Shown here piece after piece: positions 32,381-43,400 of a stretch of 50,500 bases of DNA. This stretch comes from Bolinopsis microptera. Taxonomy: Eukaryota; Ctenophora; Tentaculata; Lobata; Bolinopsidae. The position numbers and the translations under genes are program-made. Below the pieces are notes generated by a model. That model had not been told where the DNA came from, searched no databases, and worked only from the letters and a program-made list of their open reading frames with translations. Positions within the stretch are counted from its first letter, which is position 1. Every line of letters begins with the position of its first letter. The stretch spans positions 1,006,501-1,057,000 of the forward strand of contig NC_087082.1 of NCBI RefSeq assembly GCF_026151205.1. The letters are read 5' to 3'.

Positions 32381-33514
32381 ATGTATATATATATATATAG
32401 TTATTATATAGCATTATATTTAGATGAATATTTGGAACAGTTGTAAAAATTAGATTTTTGGATCCACCTTATGTTCAAACTAAAAAAAGGCTTAGATTTT
32501 ATAAAATAATGCAATTTCTATCTCTTCAATCATTTTTCCTTTCAAATTCGGACGTTATTGAAGGATGAGATTACTCAAATGTATGTTGCTGACGCTGACT
32601 CTTCATAAGTTGCATCCTGCAAGATTTGTCGCAATAAAACGCAAATTCAGCTGTCTAAAAGAAAGCCTTGCCACGTGCAATTATTAAGGATCCGTGAAAA
32701 TTGCCTGGTTTTCCGTTTTATGGTAGCTTCTATGACATGAACATGCCTCATATAATATTTGCATTATGAAGATAGATCGACTATACCAGCCTGCTGCTGG
32801 ACATTTAAATCCAATTTTCTTTGAAGCGCGACTGGGATCGGTCTGTCAGAGGCTGACATGCGGTATATTGACTTTTTTTCTTGCCTACCACCGCAATCAT
32901 CCCCGTCATTTCGTTCTTTTGAATCGTGCTGTCTGTTTAAGTTGGGCCTCTATTTCAATTCCGTTAAATCATTATCGGGATATTTTGTATCTGCAGAAAA
33001 TAAGAATCTCGTTAGATTAAGAGTGAATCCGGGTATTAATGATAGACCACGTTTCTCGTTACCCGTGCAGTTAACAAGCGGAGTCAACGTATCAAGCATG
33101 TGGGTGCACAATTTAAACGGGGCAATTCTTGGTTCTGAAACTAATACTATGGTGACAGGATGTAGTGAATGATGAGGCCTATCAGCAGTTTATGGATCAT
33201 GGGGTGCACTGCAAGCATCGTTGAAACAATATACTATTATAGCTTCTCCTTTACAATTTCTAATTAGGTGTATTTGCTCCTCGTTATAATACTTGAGAGA
33301 CACATTAGTGAAGCGCCACGTATCATGGGAGGTACTCAAGTAACGGTACAAGTGCTTATTACCCCATATCACTCTCTTTTAATTTAGAAGGAGAAGGGAG
33401 AAAAGACAATAGGTCGTAGTTTGAGTGGGCTATAGTTTACTTGTAAGTTCGTTATTCTCATTGACCAGGCATCATGGCGCTACGGCTGGGACGCACTACT
33501 TACCAAATACATGG

Positions 33515-33600
33515 TCACGTGATGAGACGCGTATTGCAGTAGAGATCATAATTGTGAACCACTCATAGTCACGTGATCAAAGAGAGAACTGCTGATTGGT
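33515..33600. promoter_or_regulatory. Two TCACGTGAT boxes and one CCAAT box
   Basis: Palindromic E-box TCACGTGAT at 33515-33523 and 33569-33577, followed by gattggt (inverted CCAAT) at 33594-33600. CACGTG is the site of bHLH-zip factors such as USF, MITF and Myc; CCAAT is the NF-Y site. The function is inferred from motifs only. Confidence 0.3.
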
Positions 33601-34602
33601 CCAGCGAGTCTTGTTCCCAATCTTGATGAGGGTATCCGGTCGGGTGATCCCTGTGGTGCACTCAATTCTCTCATTTTAAAGTATTTTAACGGCTTCATTT
33701 CTAGATTTTATTACACCCTTTACGTTAGTTTGCTTACAGTTAGCACTGATCCACTTTAGTAAGTTATCTTTATTGGTAAAAGTAGATATTCTTGAGTTGA
33801 TTTAGGTATTCAACTTTTCTCCCAAATTTCTTTTTTTCTTATATTTTGTTTTCTTATATTTTGTTTTCTTATTTTTATTATCAGAAGCTTGCGTTTATGG
33901 GTGTCAAAAATCATGCCACAAAAGATTTGGCTTGATATTTTAAGATTTTAGGCAGGACCAATAGATCTGAATACTGATGGGAAGGTGAACTATATTTTAA
34001 TTGGCCTTCGCCCAACTAATAGGGTAGGTACCCAATCAACTTGAAAAAGTTCCCAATGAATCTTAACGACAACCTCACCTAGGCTGATAAATTCATCCAA
34101 ATTTTCGGCCCTCTACGAAGGTCAGATTTTTAGATTTGCCAAAGGACCTGTCCTCGGCCCGAATCTCCGGATTTTACGATGCTTGAGGAGCATGGGATGT
34201 CTCGTTTGAAACATAACATGGTAAACTGATTTGGTTTTTAATTATTTTCCCAGTCAAAGCAGCATCGACTAATGACTAATCGAAATGCAGAATGGCTGTC
34301 ACGTGCTAAAACAAACCTCGCTCCCAGTCGCCAGAATCCAGATCTATGATCCAGTGGGACGTGCTCTCAGATCCGATTACTGTAGGGCGCAGGCACATTC
34401 CCAACTCAGCACTCATTACCCATCCTCAATTTACGTGTTTTGTGTTCTGAAATTATCTTTGCCATAAATGCTTTTACTTGGTCTGTGGAGATTTTTAAAG
34501 TGTCGATAATTTGAGATCTTTAAAGTACATGGCATTCGTAAGTTTACTTCTAACAAATTTAGTATGTGACCTTTCTCGAAACCTTGAACTACGATTTTCG
34601 AA

Positions 34603-34700
34603 TAAAACGGTTGAACTAGGCTTACTTACAGTTTCACGAAATACAGCGATCTTCGGCTGTATTTTGTGAAACTTTAAGTCCGTCTAATTCAAGCGTTTTA
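34603..34700. other. 98-base imperfect hairpin, pre-miRNA-like or tiny TA-flanked MITE
   Basis: Arms 34603-34647 and 34656-34700 pair along 45 positions with 7 mismatches around an 8-base loop, gatcttcg. The stem length, scattered mismatches and small loop resemble a microRNA precursor. However, both ends are TA, so a miniature mariner-type element that folds back is equally possible. Confidence 0.5.
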
Positions 34701-35598
34701 TTTCACATCGCCATTAAAAGTAGTTGAGCACTTTGGACTGTACAGTTCTCTACCCTTAAATTGTAAAATACTATTCGCATTGACCAATGTTCATTTAAAT
34801 CTAACGATAAATTCACCGGAGACACAACAATTTTATTTACTATAAACTAACTCTAAAAGCGCGTATTCTTGGAAACTATCGCATGTTTAATATCATTGGC
34901 TATCCTAAAAAAATGCAACTTAAATAGCTAGTTAAAGTTAAATAGCTAGCATCAGTCCTATTTAAACACTGATGCACATGTGGTCACCCAACCTTCGATC
35001 CGCCTGCCTAGTGCTGACCTCGTTTTAAATAGAAATAAAATCACGTCACCTAGCCATGTACCCGCGGCTAGTAGATACTCTACCCCCAAATTTTTCACAT
35101 CCCTCTCCCCGGAAGTTGGGATAGTTGCGATGCAAGATCTGCCGAGCTGAGCTATGGTTTAAATGTGACTAAATTGTTGTGTTGGGCCCCCTGGGCACCC
35201 AACATGGGCGCTACAAATAATAATATGCTACCCTGTAGGGGTGAGAGAGAGTGAGGGCACATAATATATGCAGATTGCACTCAAATATAACCAAATTAAA
35301 CTTAGCCATCTGTTATCTCGCACAACTAACAGCACTCTGACTGACACACACGTAAAATAATCCGCTAATTTGGGGTTTTTAGACGAAAGTTTTTAACTCT
35401 TCCCACCAGCCCTGATCGGGGCAGCCTCTAATTCGAGGTATCGGGGATTTATTGACACATGGTGGTCCCGATATAACCAGGACATCACAGCGACATTGGT
35501 ACATCGGCCATCGCACGTGTTGAATGATCTAAAAATTAATTGGAAGGATTTGATAAGCTCCATCTGTCATCGAATGTGAGATCGGGAAGAGTCTTCAC

Positions 35599-35659
35599 CC
35601 AATCAGAGAGCCGACAGTTCTGGAACACCCAATCAGCGGCCAGGAAACCCTCACGTGAT
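35599..35659. promoter_or_regulatory. Two CCAATCAG boxes followed by TCACGTGAT
   Basis: CCAATCAG at 35599-35606 and 35629-35636 and TCACGTGAT at 35651-35659. Spacing of about 20 bp between NF-Y and E-box sites is common in animal promoters. About 1.9 kb upstream of the first Myb/SANT coding exon. Confidence 0.3.
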
Positions 35660-36264
35660 CTCGTGAATCCGCGCACGGATCCGCTACATTTTGACGAAGT
35701 TGTGTCAGCTGATAATGGGGGAGGGTTTAGGCTACGTTTGGTGGCTTCCCCGCGACTTGGCTCCCTGGGCCCGCTCAGCAGGGGTACGGCCACCTTGTTC
35801 ACGTAACCCTTGTTCCTTCTATCACAACAATCCAATTAGCAGATCCTCTTTTCAAACACATTGCTCACAATCTGATCTGAATTTATGCTGTATATCCCGG
35901 GAATATAGATCCTTTGCCCCTCCATATCCAACTGATCTCTGGAAATTTTCCGCAAATGACAGGGTTTAATTTCTCCCAGACCTCGGGCAAGGTAATCCCA
36001 ACTGTCAACAGAGTAAATCGTTATCTACGTGAAGTTTGGTTACCGCCGTCAATACTCGGCCCTTATTGGCCGGTAAAGATCGCTGACAAAAATATTATAT
36101 TTTAACAGAAACCACCTGATAAGTTGGAATTCCATCATTTTAGTGCTGGAGATTCGATGTATGAAATTTTATTTCCAATCGGCGGATCATTTCTTTTGAT
36201 TCTGGTAGCTGTTTGGTTTTGGATTAAATTGTTGTTCATTGATCGGGACGAGCTGCTACCGTGC

Positions 36265-36312
36265 GATTGGCTGTCTGGCATCACGTGGCCTTGCTCCGGC
36301 TGGTACCATTGG
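36265..36312. promoter_or_regulatory. CCAAT/E-box/CCAAT cluster
   Basis: GATTGG at 36265-36270, TCACGTGG at 36281-36288 and ATTGG at 36308-36312. A similar pair (TCACGTGAT 36794-36802, CCAAT 36814-36818) lies 0.5 kb further on. The motifs alone do not show activity. Confidence 0.28.
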
Positions 36313-37483
36313 TTAGCTGGCCTGATTATGTGTGTTTGGATTGATCATCATTCGGAGTTAGATTCGTCCGATCATTTTCCACCAGTATGATTTTCTCCAC
36401 ATACCTGGTAAATATATGTTTGCTAAAGCCATCTGTGCAATTGGCATATCGTTTATTCATTGAATTAGAGATTTCGGGGACCGTTTTAACGGCACGCATT
36501 GTGATTTAAACCTAATTAGTAATTTGTTGGTACCCAAGCTTTATACTCAAGCCCTTCCTTCCATGCGCCAGGCAGCTAGTATTCTTATTTGATCATCACA
36601 TTATTATCAATCTAAAAGATTTTGATGTTTGTAGGTCCCTCGGCTGAACAGGATTACGTTGTTATGTTTTATAATTATATCCGCTCATGGTTTATTTTAT
36701 ACGTTGCTCTCTAAGGGACCCGGGACCGTGTACGCTCCCATAGTTTCACACAAGTCAGCTCCTCCAAATGACAGTCAGTTCCTTGAACGAATGTCACGTG
36801 ATTTACGGTTCAGCCAATCGCAATTTGTCAATTTAACCTCGTGATGTTAGTTCTCTCACCCGACTGGTTTAGAGGGTGGAGTTTGTTTTTGTAGACTCTT
36901 CCGCTGAATCGTCTGTTTAATTCAAACTACTTTGTAATCAAGTGAGAAACCTTCTAGACCTTCGCAAATACGCCCTTTTGAAACATTGACATTGCCTTGT
37001 ATTAAAGGTGATCCTTGATTCATTCCTTATTTTGTGTTGTAATCAATTAAGATAACCTTTTGATAAGCTGATAAAGAAATTAAGAGAACTCGACCTGATC
37101 TCAGATTGTATTTGAGTAGAGCCAACTCCCAGTCTCTATACTAAAGTATTTACTGATAACAGAATATATTACAAGAATTTAATCGGCATTACTAAACCTG
37201 TAGTCTGACAGCTTGCTGCTATGTTATCCCTCCCGGAATTACATTTTTACATCCAACTTTATAATGAGGAATCTTGTAGTGGTAAAGTTAATGGTACATC
37301 AAAATTTAAACAGTTTAATTCATACGATAGTTATACTTTACAGCACAACCAGTTCCTCTAATTTCAATCCAACGTTGCCTTTTTTGTTTGTTTGACTTTA
37401 CAATTTCTACCTGTACATTTTGCTGATACATGAACAAATATACAAAAGGCGAGAAATTTATCGTTCCCGTTTATCTTGGTCAG

Positions 37484-40400
37484 ATGATGATGCTGTCAAA
37501 AAACCCAACACAAAATGGAGGCGGTCTCGTGGGACACCCTCCTAAATCAAACCTCACTACTCCCTCATTCTCCCCTAAAACGTCCCTCCTGCAAGACTCC
37601 AACGTTGTCATACCATCGGTAATTACTTAATGATTTAATTAATTGCACTCTTCTGTTCTGTTAATTGTTAAACAAGTTATATTAATATTTTCTTTGTGCT
37701 CGGTTGCAAGATATCACAGCCTGGCCTGATATACCACCTTAAAATCCTTTTAAATGTGCTGTTTCAATTGCAAACCTTCGTCGTTGACCTACGAATACTC
37801 TCGAAATCCATAACCCATTTAACATTAAACTGTTTCGTACCTACCTCTACTCAATCAATTCTTAATTTCAGGGTGAAAAGTTGCTGCCATCACTTTTACA
37901 ACAGATCGCTAAAGGTAACTCGCCAACAAAATATATTTTATTGTTTTCCAGGGACAGTTATTAAAACACTATTTGCTTTCCTATATTCCCTTCATTATCC
38001 TGGCTAATACACGACCCGTTCCGTCATCTAGACATGACACCCCAATCGCAAAACTCTTGTGTTTATTGGCTTAGTTCACTCTAAGATAACCGGATCACGG
38101 ATATGAGAATAACTCAACCTTCATTGGTTTGAGATTTAAACCTATGGTATACCTTGGTTCTGTTGCTCAATATATAAATATTTGTCAGATTGCGTCAGGT
38201 CCCAAGGTCCGCCAGCCATCAGAGCGACCTGAATCATTTAAAAGTTACGAGATGCGTTTCAAATCCAGACGATTTTAGATCTCCGTCAATAACGTGTTAT
38301 GTTTTGCAATTGTAAATTCGCCTAATGATAATATAATGAATAATCTGAACGATCATCACGTGCGCCAAACACCACTCTGGGATACAATAAAGTAGAACAA
38401 TTACATTGTAGGCAGTAGGGAAATTTGATCGTGCGTGGTGTTATCGCAGCGAAATTCTTGTTTAACTTTAAGTAAAGAGCGCGTCTATATACTCTATAGG
38501 TTGTACAATTTATTGTTCAATCAGAGCTACTTAATTTTACTCGGTTTAGCGGATCCATTTAAACATTTATACGTTTCGAAAATACTAGATCTCTCGCAAA
38601 TAACGAGTTTTATGTTTTGCAATCATCTCTTAATACCCAGTCGAGCCATCTATTTATATTTAAACGTTCTTTCATGTTACACGTACCGGTCGTTTGATGG
38701 AAACGTTAAGAAACTAAAAAACAGATTTTCACAAACCTACTGATTGCTGGGTTGCCTTCAGGATTTTATCATCAAGAAAGATATCAAAATGGATTCCCAA
38801 TAATGATACCTAACTACTAACTAGCATTACATGAATGTTGGATTGTATTTGTGGGGCACATGACTTGAAAGTGCACATGTGATATCTATCAGCTGCTTTT
38901 GGTCCTATGGAAAAATACTATTCCTAGCCGAAGTTATTGCCGGTCAAAGGTCAACGCTTATTGACATTAGGGGATGTAAGCGGGAGCAATCAAAAATTGT
39001 CAAAAAAACGAGGTGTAATATTTTCAAAATCGTTTCAAAACGTTTCAGGGTAATTGCTCAAAAAATGTAGGAGAAAATAGATTTTGAAATTCGATTTGCA
39101 GAGCGCAATCGCGATCGAAAATCGCTCACGCAATACAATTACGCATAAGCGCTGATTTTTTACCGGTGATAACTTTTCCATAGAACCAAAAGCATCCGAT
39201 AGATATCACTTCCTAGTAGTACTATCAGAAACAACTATACAGTTGGTTGCTGAAGATTGTAAACTGAGCCGGCGGGTGGGCGAATCCTTTTCATTATTTC
39301 AAATGGAATTGACACACCCCACAAAAGATATTCGAATATGTCGCTTTTATCTATTTTTAGTCATTCTGGAAAGATGTTTAGTTACAGAATGTTGTTATTC
39401 GGTCGGTCGATCATAAATCCGTTTTATATAATTTCAAGGCATTGCATTGGCCGGCCATTGCTTCCTGACGACCAATCCGCTGCTCTCTGAGCTCAAACTT
39501 AAACTGCAGTCGTTTTAAACTGCGCGATTGGTCTTTATTTACCGTGTGAATGGTATCTCAGTATCAATATTTGTAAGAGCATGATTGAGGTAATATACCT
39601 TTAAACTCCTAGCATACGGATAACGGGTATACAACGAATATTTTCTGTTGATATATTTTCATTTTTCGGGCATCTGATATGTTTACTATCGACAGTTTCC
39701 ATCATTAGTTTATATGAGCCTGAATATAGGTTTTAACATAGCTTCATCTGCTTCTATTAACAATGCAAAGGTTCATAATCAGAGGTTTAATCTTGTTAAA
39801 TTCTAGTAGTTGGCTATAATCGGAAATTATCCATCAGGATTCAGGGTAAGGATGAATTGACTGAATGGACATGGACATTACTGAACTTTAGGAAGTCCAA
39901 CGGGCGATTACACTTCAAGGAATGTATCAAGATATATCATAAACTAACCATTTGTATTGTGAACCTCTCTGCCGGCTTGTTACCTCCAACTTAAAGTGTA
40001 AAATGGCCCTGCACATTGCGTAGCCTATTGATAAAGGGAGCTCTGATGTTTGTAACAATTGGGATTGTCTCGAACATCAGCATTATAAGTTCCGGGGCTG
40101 ATTCATGTGAATACATATGGACAGGAATCTGGATCAGAATATTGTGCCTTGAAGCCGGATGTAAATTGTAAGGCCGGGGTTGGGCTGTGGTCTGAAACCA
40201 GGGTTGTACATATGTGTTTCCTTGGTACTTTAGAGTGTGTTGTTATTCATGTTTATTTTAATTGTAGGAAATTTCTGAGAACTGGGCGGGCAATGACCGC
40301 CGGGCATTAAGTTTTATGAAAACATTCTATAAACTGTATACCAAACATGTTTTGGTATTATGGTTTGTCAGAGAGTCAGATGCGATATGTTGTATCAAAA

Positions 40401-43400
40401 TTAGAAGAACTACCAATCGAATAGATTGTTTTAGGCACATGACTTAAACGTGGGTGTGTTTTGAAATTGTATTCCCAATTTGAATTCAATGATGCAGCGA
40501 TACTAGACGCTGGGTGGGGCTCCATCCCACTCTTTTAACCAAAGCACTGATCAGTTATGTCACATGATCAAAACAAACTACCAGAATTGGTTCTCAAGTT
40601 GCCGTTCGAACGAAGATTGGCCGGCATATTCTCGAATTATCGTTTATTAAACAGTCCGCATTAAGAACATCTCGTGACCCCGTTCGTCTGTTTTAACTTC
40701 CACCGTTTCTCCGTGCTGGGATTCTACCTCTGGATCACGTGTTGCTATCCTCCCATTGGTTGCTTCGTTATCACGTGATTCTGATACTGCATGTTGATTG
40801 GTTCCTCCGGTGTCACGTTATATAAATAACGTACGGATTGGTGGGATTTCGGTCACGAGAGAGCTTGAAATGTAACCTATTTTGTTAAGTAGTTGTCCTC
40901 CGGTTGGAGGAAGGGTAATTTGAGTGGGTTGGTCGGCAAAACAAGAAAGATCTAAATTATCATAACCGGGCTGGATATGTTAAACCGTCACCTGAGAATA
41001 ATACGTCCTGTTTTAAGATTTGTTTTCAAGTCAGTAACTGTTGAATTCTGGGAATGTTTTAATCTGATCGATCCATGGTTCATAGAATTAACACTAATCG
41101 TTGGTTTTCTGTTTACGTTTACCTATGTTTATTAAGAGTTTGAATTTTTCGAGTCCTTATTGCTAGTAGTATAATAGTATAGTTTGAAATTCGATTTAAT
41201 TTTTAAACAAAAAGGAAAGTAGATAAATTAATTATCTATCCAACTGATTATCAATCCAATCGAATATTTAATTAACCAATAATCCTTCTCTCAGCATCAT
41301 CCTCGTTGCCCGGCAACACTTGGTCAGTTCCTAGCTGTACTTCTGCTTTTTCTCCCCATCACGAACAAGTGAGAAACTATCTAATTTTTCTGAGATGTCA
41401 CAATCGATATGTCACAGTTACACTGTAATATGAATATGTAACACGCTACAACTATACTACAAGTCGATATCAATCCTTTTGCATATAACTAAGTTTACAG
41501 CTTCACAATTATATCTAAGTTTCCACAATTATAACTAAGTTTCCACTATTATAACTAAGTTTCCACAATTATAACTAAGTTTCCACTATTATAACTAAGT
41601 TTCCACTATTATAACTAAGTTTCCACTGCACTATTATATCTAAGTTTCTACTATTATAACTAAGTTTCCACTATTATAACTGAGTTTCCACAATTATAAC
41701 TAAGTTTCCACAATTATAACTAAGTTTCCACTATTATATCTTAGTTTCCACTATTATAACTAAGTTTCCACAATTATAACTAAGTTTCCACTATTAAGCT
41801 ATTATTACTATGTTTCCACTATTATAACTAAGTTTCCACTATTATAACTAAGTTTCCACTATTATTACTATGTTTCCACTATTATAACTAAGTTTCCACT
41901 ATTATAACTAAGTTTCCACTATTATATCTAAGTTTCCACTATTATAACTAAGTTTCCACTATTATAACTAAGTTTCCACTATTATAACTAAGTTTCCACT
42001 ATTATAACTAAGTTTCCACTATTATAACTAAGTTTCCACTATTATAACTAAGTTTCCACTATTATACCTAAGTTTCCACTATTATACCTAAGTTTCCACA
42101 ATTATAACTAAGTTTCCACTATTATAACTAAGTTTCCACTATTATACCTAAGTTTCCACAATTAAAACTAAGTTTCCACTATTATAACTAAGTTTCCACT
42201 ATTATAACTAAGTTTCCACTATTATAACTAAGTTTCCACTATTATAACTAAGTTTCCACAATTATAACTAAGTTTCCACTATTATATCTAAGTTTCCACT
42301 ATTATACCTAAGTTTCCACTATTATACCTAAGTTTCCACAATTAAAACTAAGTTTCCACTATTATAACTAAGTTTCCACTATTCTAACTAAGTTTCCACT
42401 ATTATAACTAAGTTTCCACAATTATAACTAAGTTTCCGCTATTATATCTAAGTTTCCACTATTATACCTAAGTTTACACAATTATAACTAAGTTTCCACT
42501 ATTATAACTAAGTTTCCACTATTATACCTAAGTTTCCACAATTAAAACTAAGTTTCCACTATTATAACTAAGTTTCCACTATTATAACTAAGTTTCCACT
42601 ATTATAACTAAGTTTCCACTATTATAACTAAGTTTCCACAATTATAACTAAGTTTCCACTATTATATCTAAGTTTCCACTATTATACCTAAGTTTCCACT
42701 ATTATACCTAAGTTTCCACTATTATACCTAAGTTTCCACAATTAAAACTAAGTTTCCACTATTATAACTAAGTTTCCACTATTCTAACTAAGTTTCCACT
42801 ATTATAACTAAGTTTACACAATTATAACTAAGTTTCCACTATTATAACTAAGTTTCCACTATTATAACTAAGTTTACTATTTCAGCCTGCAATGACGTCA
42901 GCTGCGCAATCTCCTAAACCGTCCGTCTCAATGTGTAAGATAGATACTGCATCTCATTTAGCCAGTGAGTTACACTGGTGGTTTTTATAATTCATAAACC
43001 TGTCACATGACACCTCATTTTGTGGTTCATTGTATAATTTTGTTATTTCATTTTGAGTTTCATGTGTTTTAATTTTATTAAGAGTAAGATTCGGCTGTGT
43101 AACATAGGTTTTCCGCTTCAGCCCAAGTTCTGGAACATCAGCTCGCCAGCCAAATCCTCGAGCGTTACTCTCAACAGCTGTCCCCAAACCATCCCTTCTC
43201 CGCAAAACTATTCTCCTCCAACGCTAACACCCTCCTCAACAACCAGCTATCTACCACTAACACCCTCCTTAACAACCAACTAACAACCACTAACGCCCTC
43301 CTGGGTAACCACTTGTCTCCCTCACACTTCCTTAGTAACAGTGGATTACAACAGCAACAACACCTTGTCTCTCACACCAACCCTCCCTTATCCTTCCCAG

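Larger units (their letters stand above)
29603..37483. other. Non-coding region between the EF-hand and Myb/SANT genes
   Basis: No coding exon recognised over 7.9 kb. It contains the EF-hand 3' end, a hAT MITE (29911), a mariner-like MITE (30749), a hammerhead ribozyme motif (32338), a 98-base hairpin (34603) and clusters of CACGTG and CCAAT motifs from 33.5 to 36.8 kb. The promoter and 5' untranslated exons of the Myb/SANT gene probably lie in its right part. Open frames at 32766, 33190 and 36124 match no family I know. Confidence 0.55.
37915..41294. other. Large intron 2 of the Myb/SANT gene
   Basis: 3.4 kb without a recognisable exon. It contains a degenerate foldback copy (38879-39240), several CCAAT motifs near 39470-39530, and a CCAAT/E-box/TATA group at 40735-40860 that may be an internal promoter. 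An open frame of about 100 codons at 37696 overlaps exon 2 in another frame and is probably a shadow. Confidence 0.45.

Noticed and set aside
32766-33172. Two overlapping frames of 84 and 104 codons
   Set aside because: No recognisable domain, no splice context, no repeat relation.
33190-33372. Minus-strand 60-codon frame with donor- and acceptor-like motifs
   Set aside because: Too short to judge and matches nothing known; not supported as an exon.
35536-35969. Overlapping frames on both strands
   Set aside because: Local GC rise keeps frames open; the stretch holds CCAAT and E-box motifs and looks regulatory rather than coding.
36124-36390. 88-codon frame with a hydrophobic segment
   Set aside because: One chance membrane-like stretch, no homologue; overlaps the CCAAT/E-box cluster.
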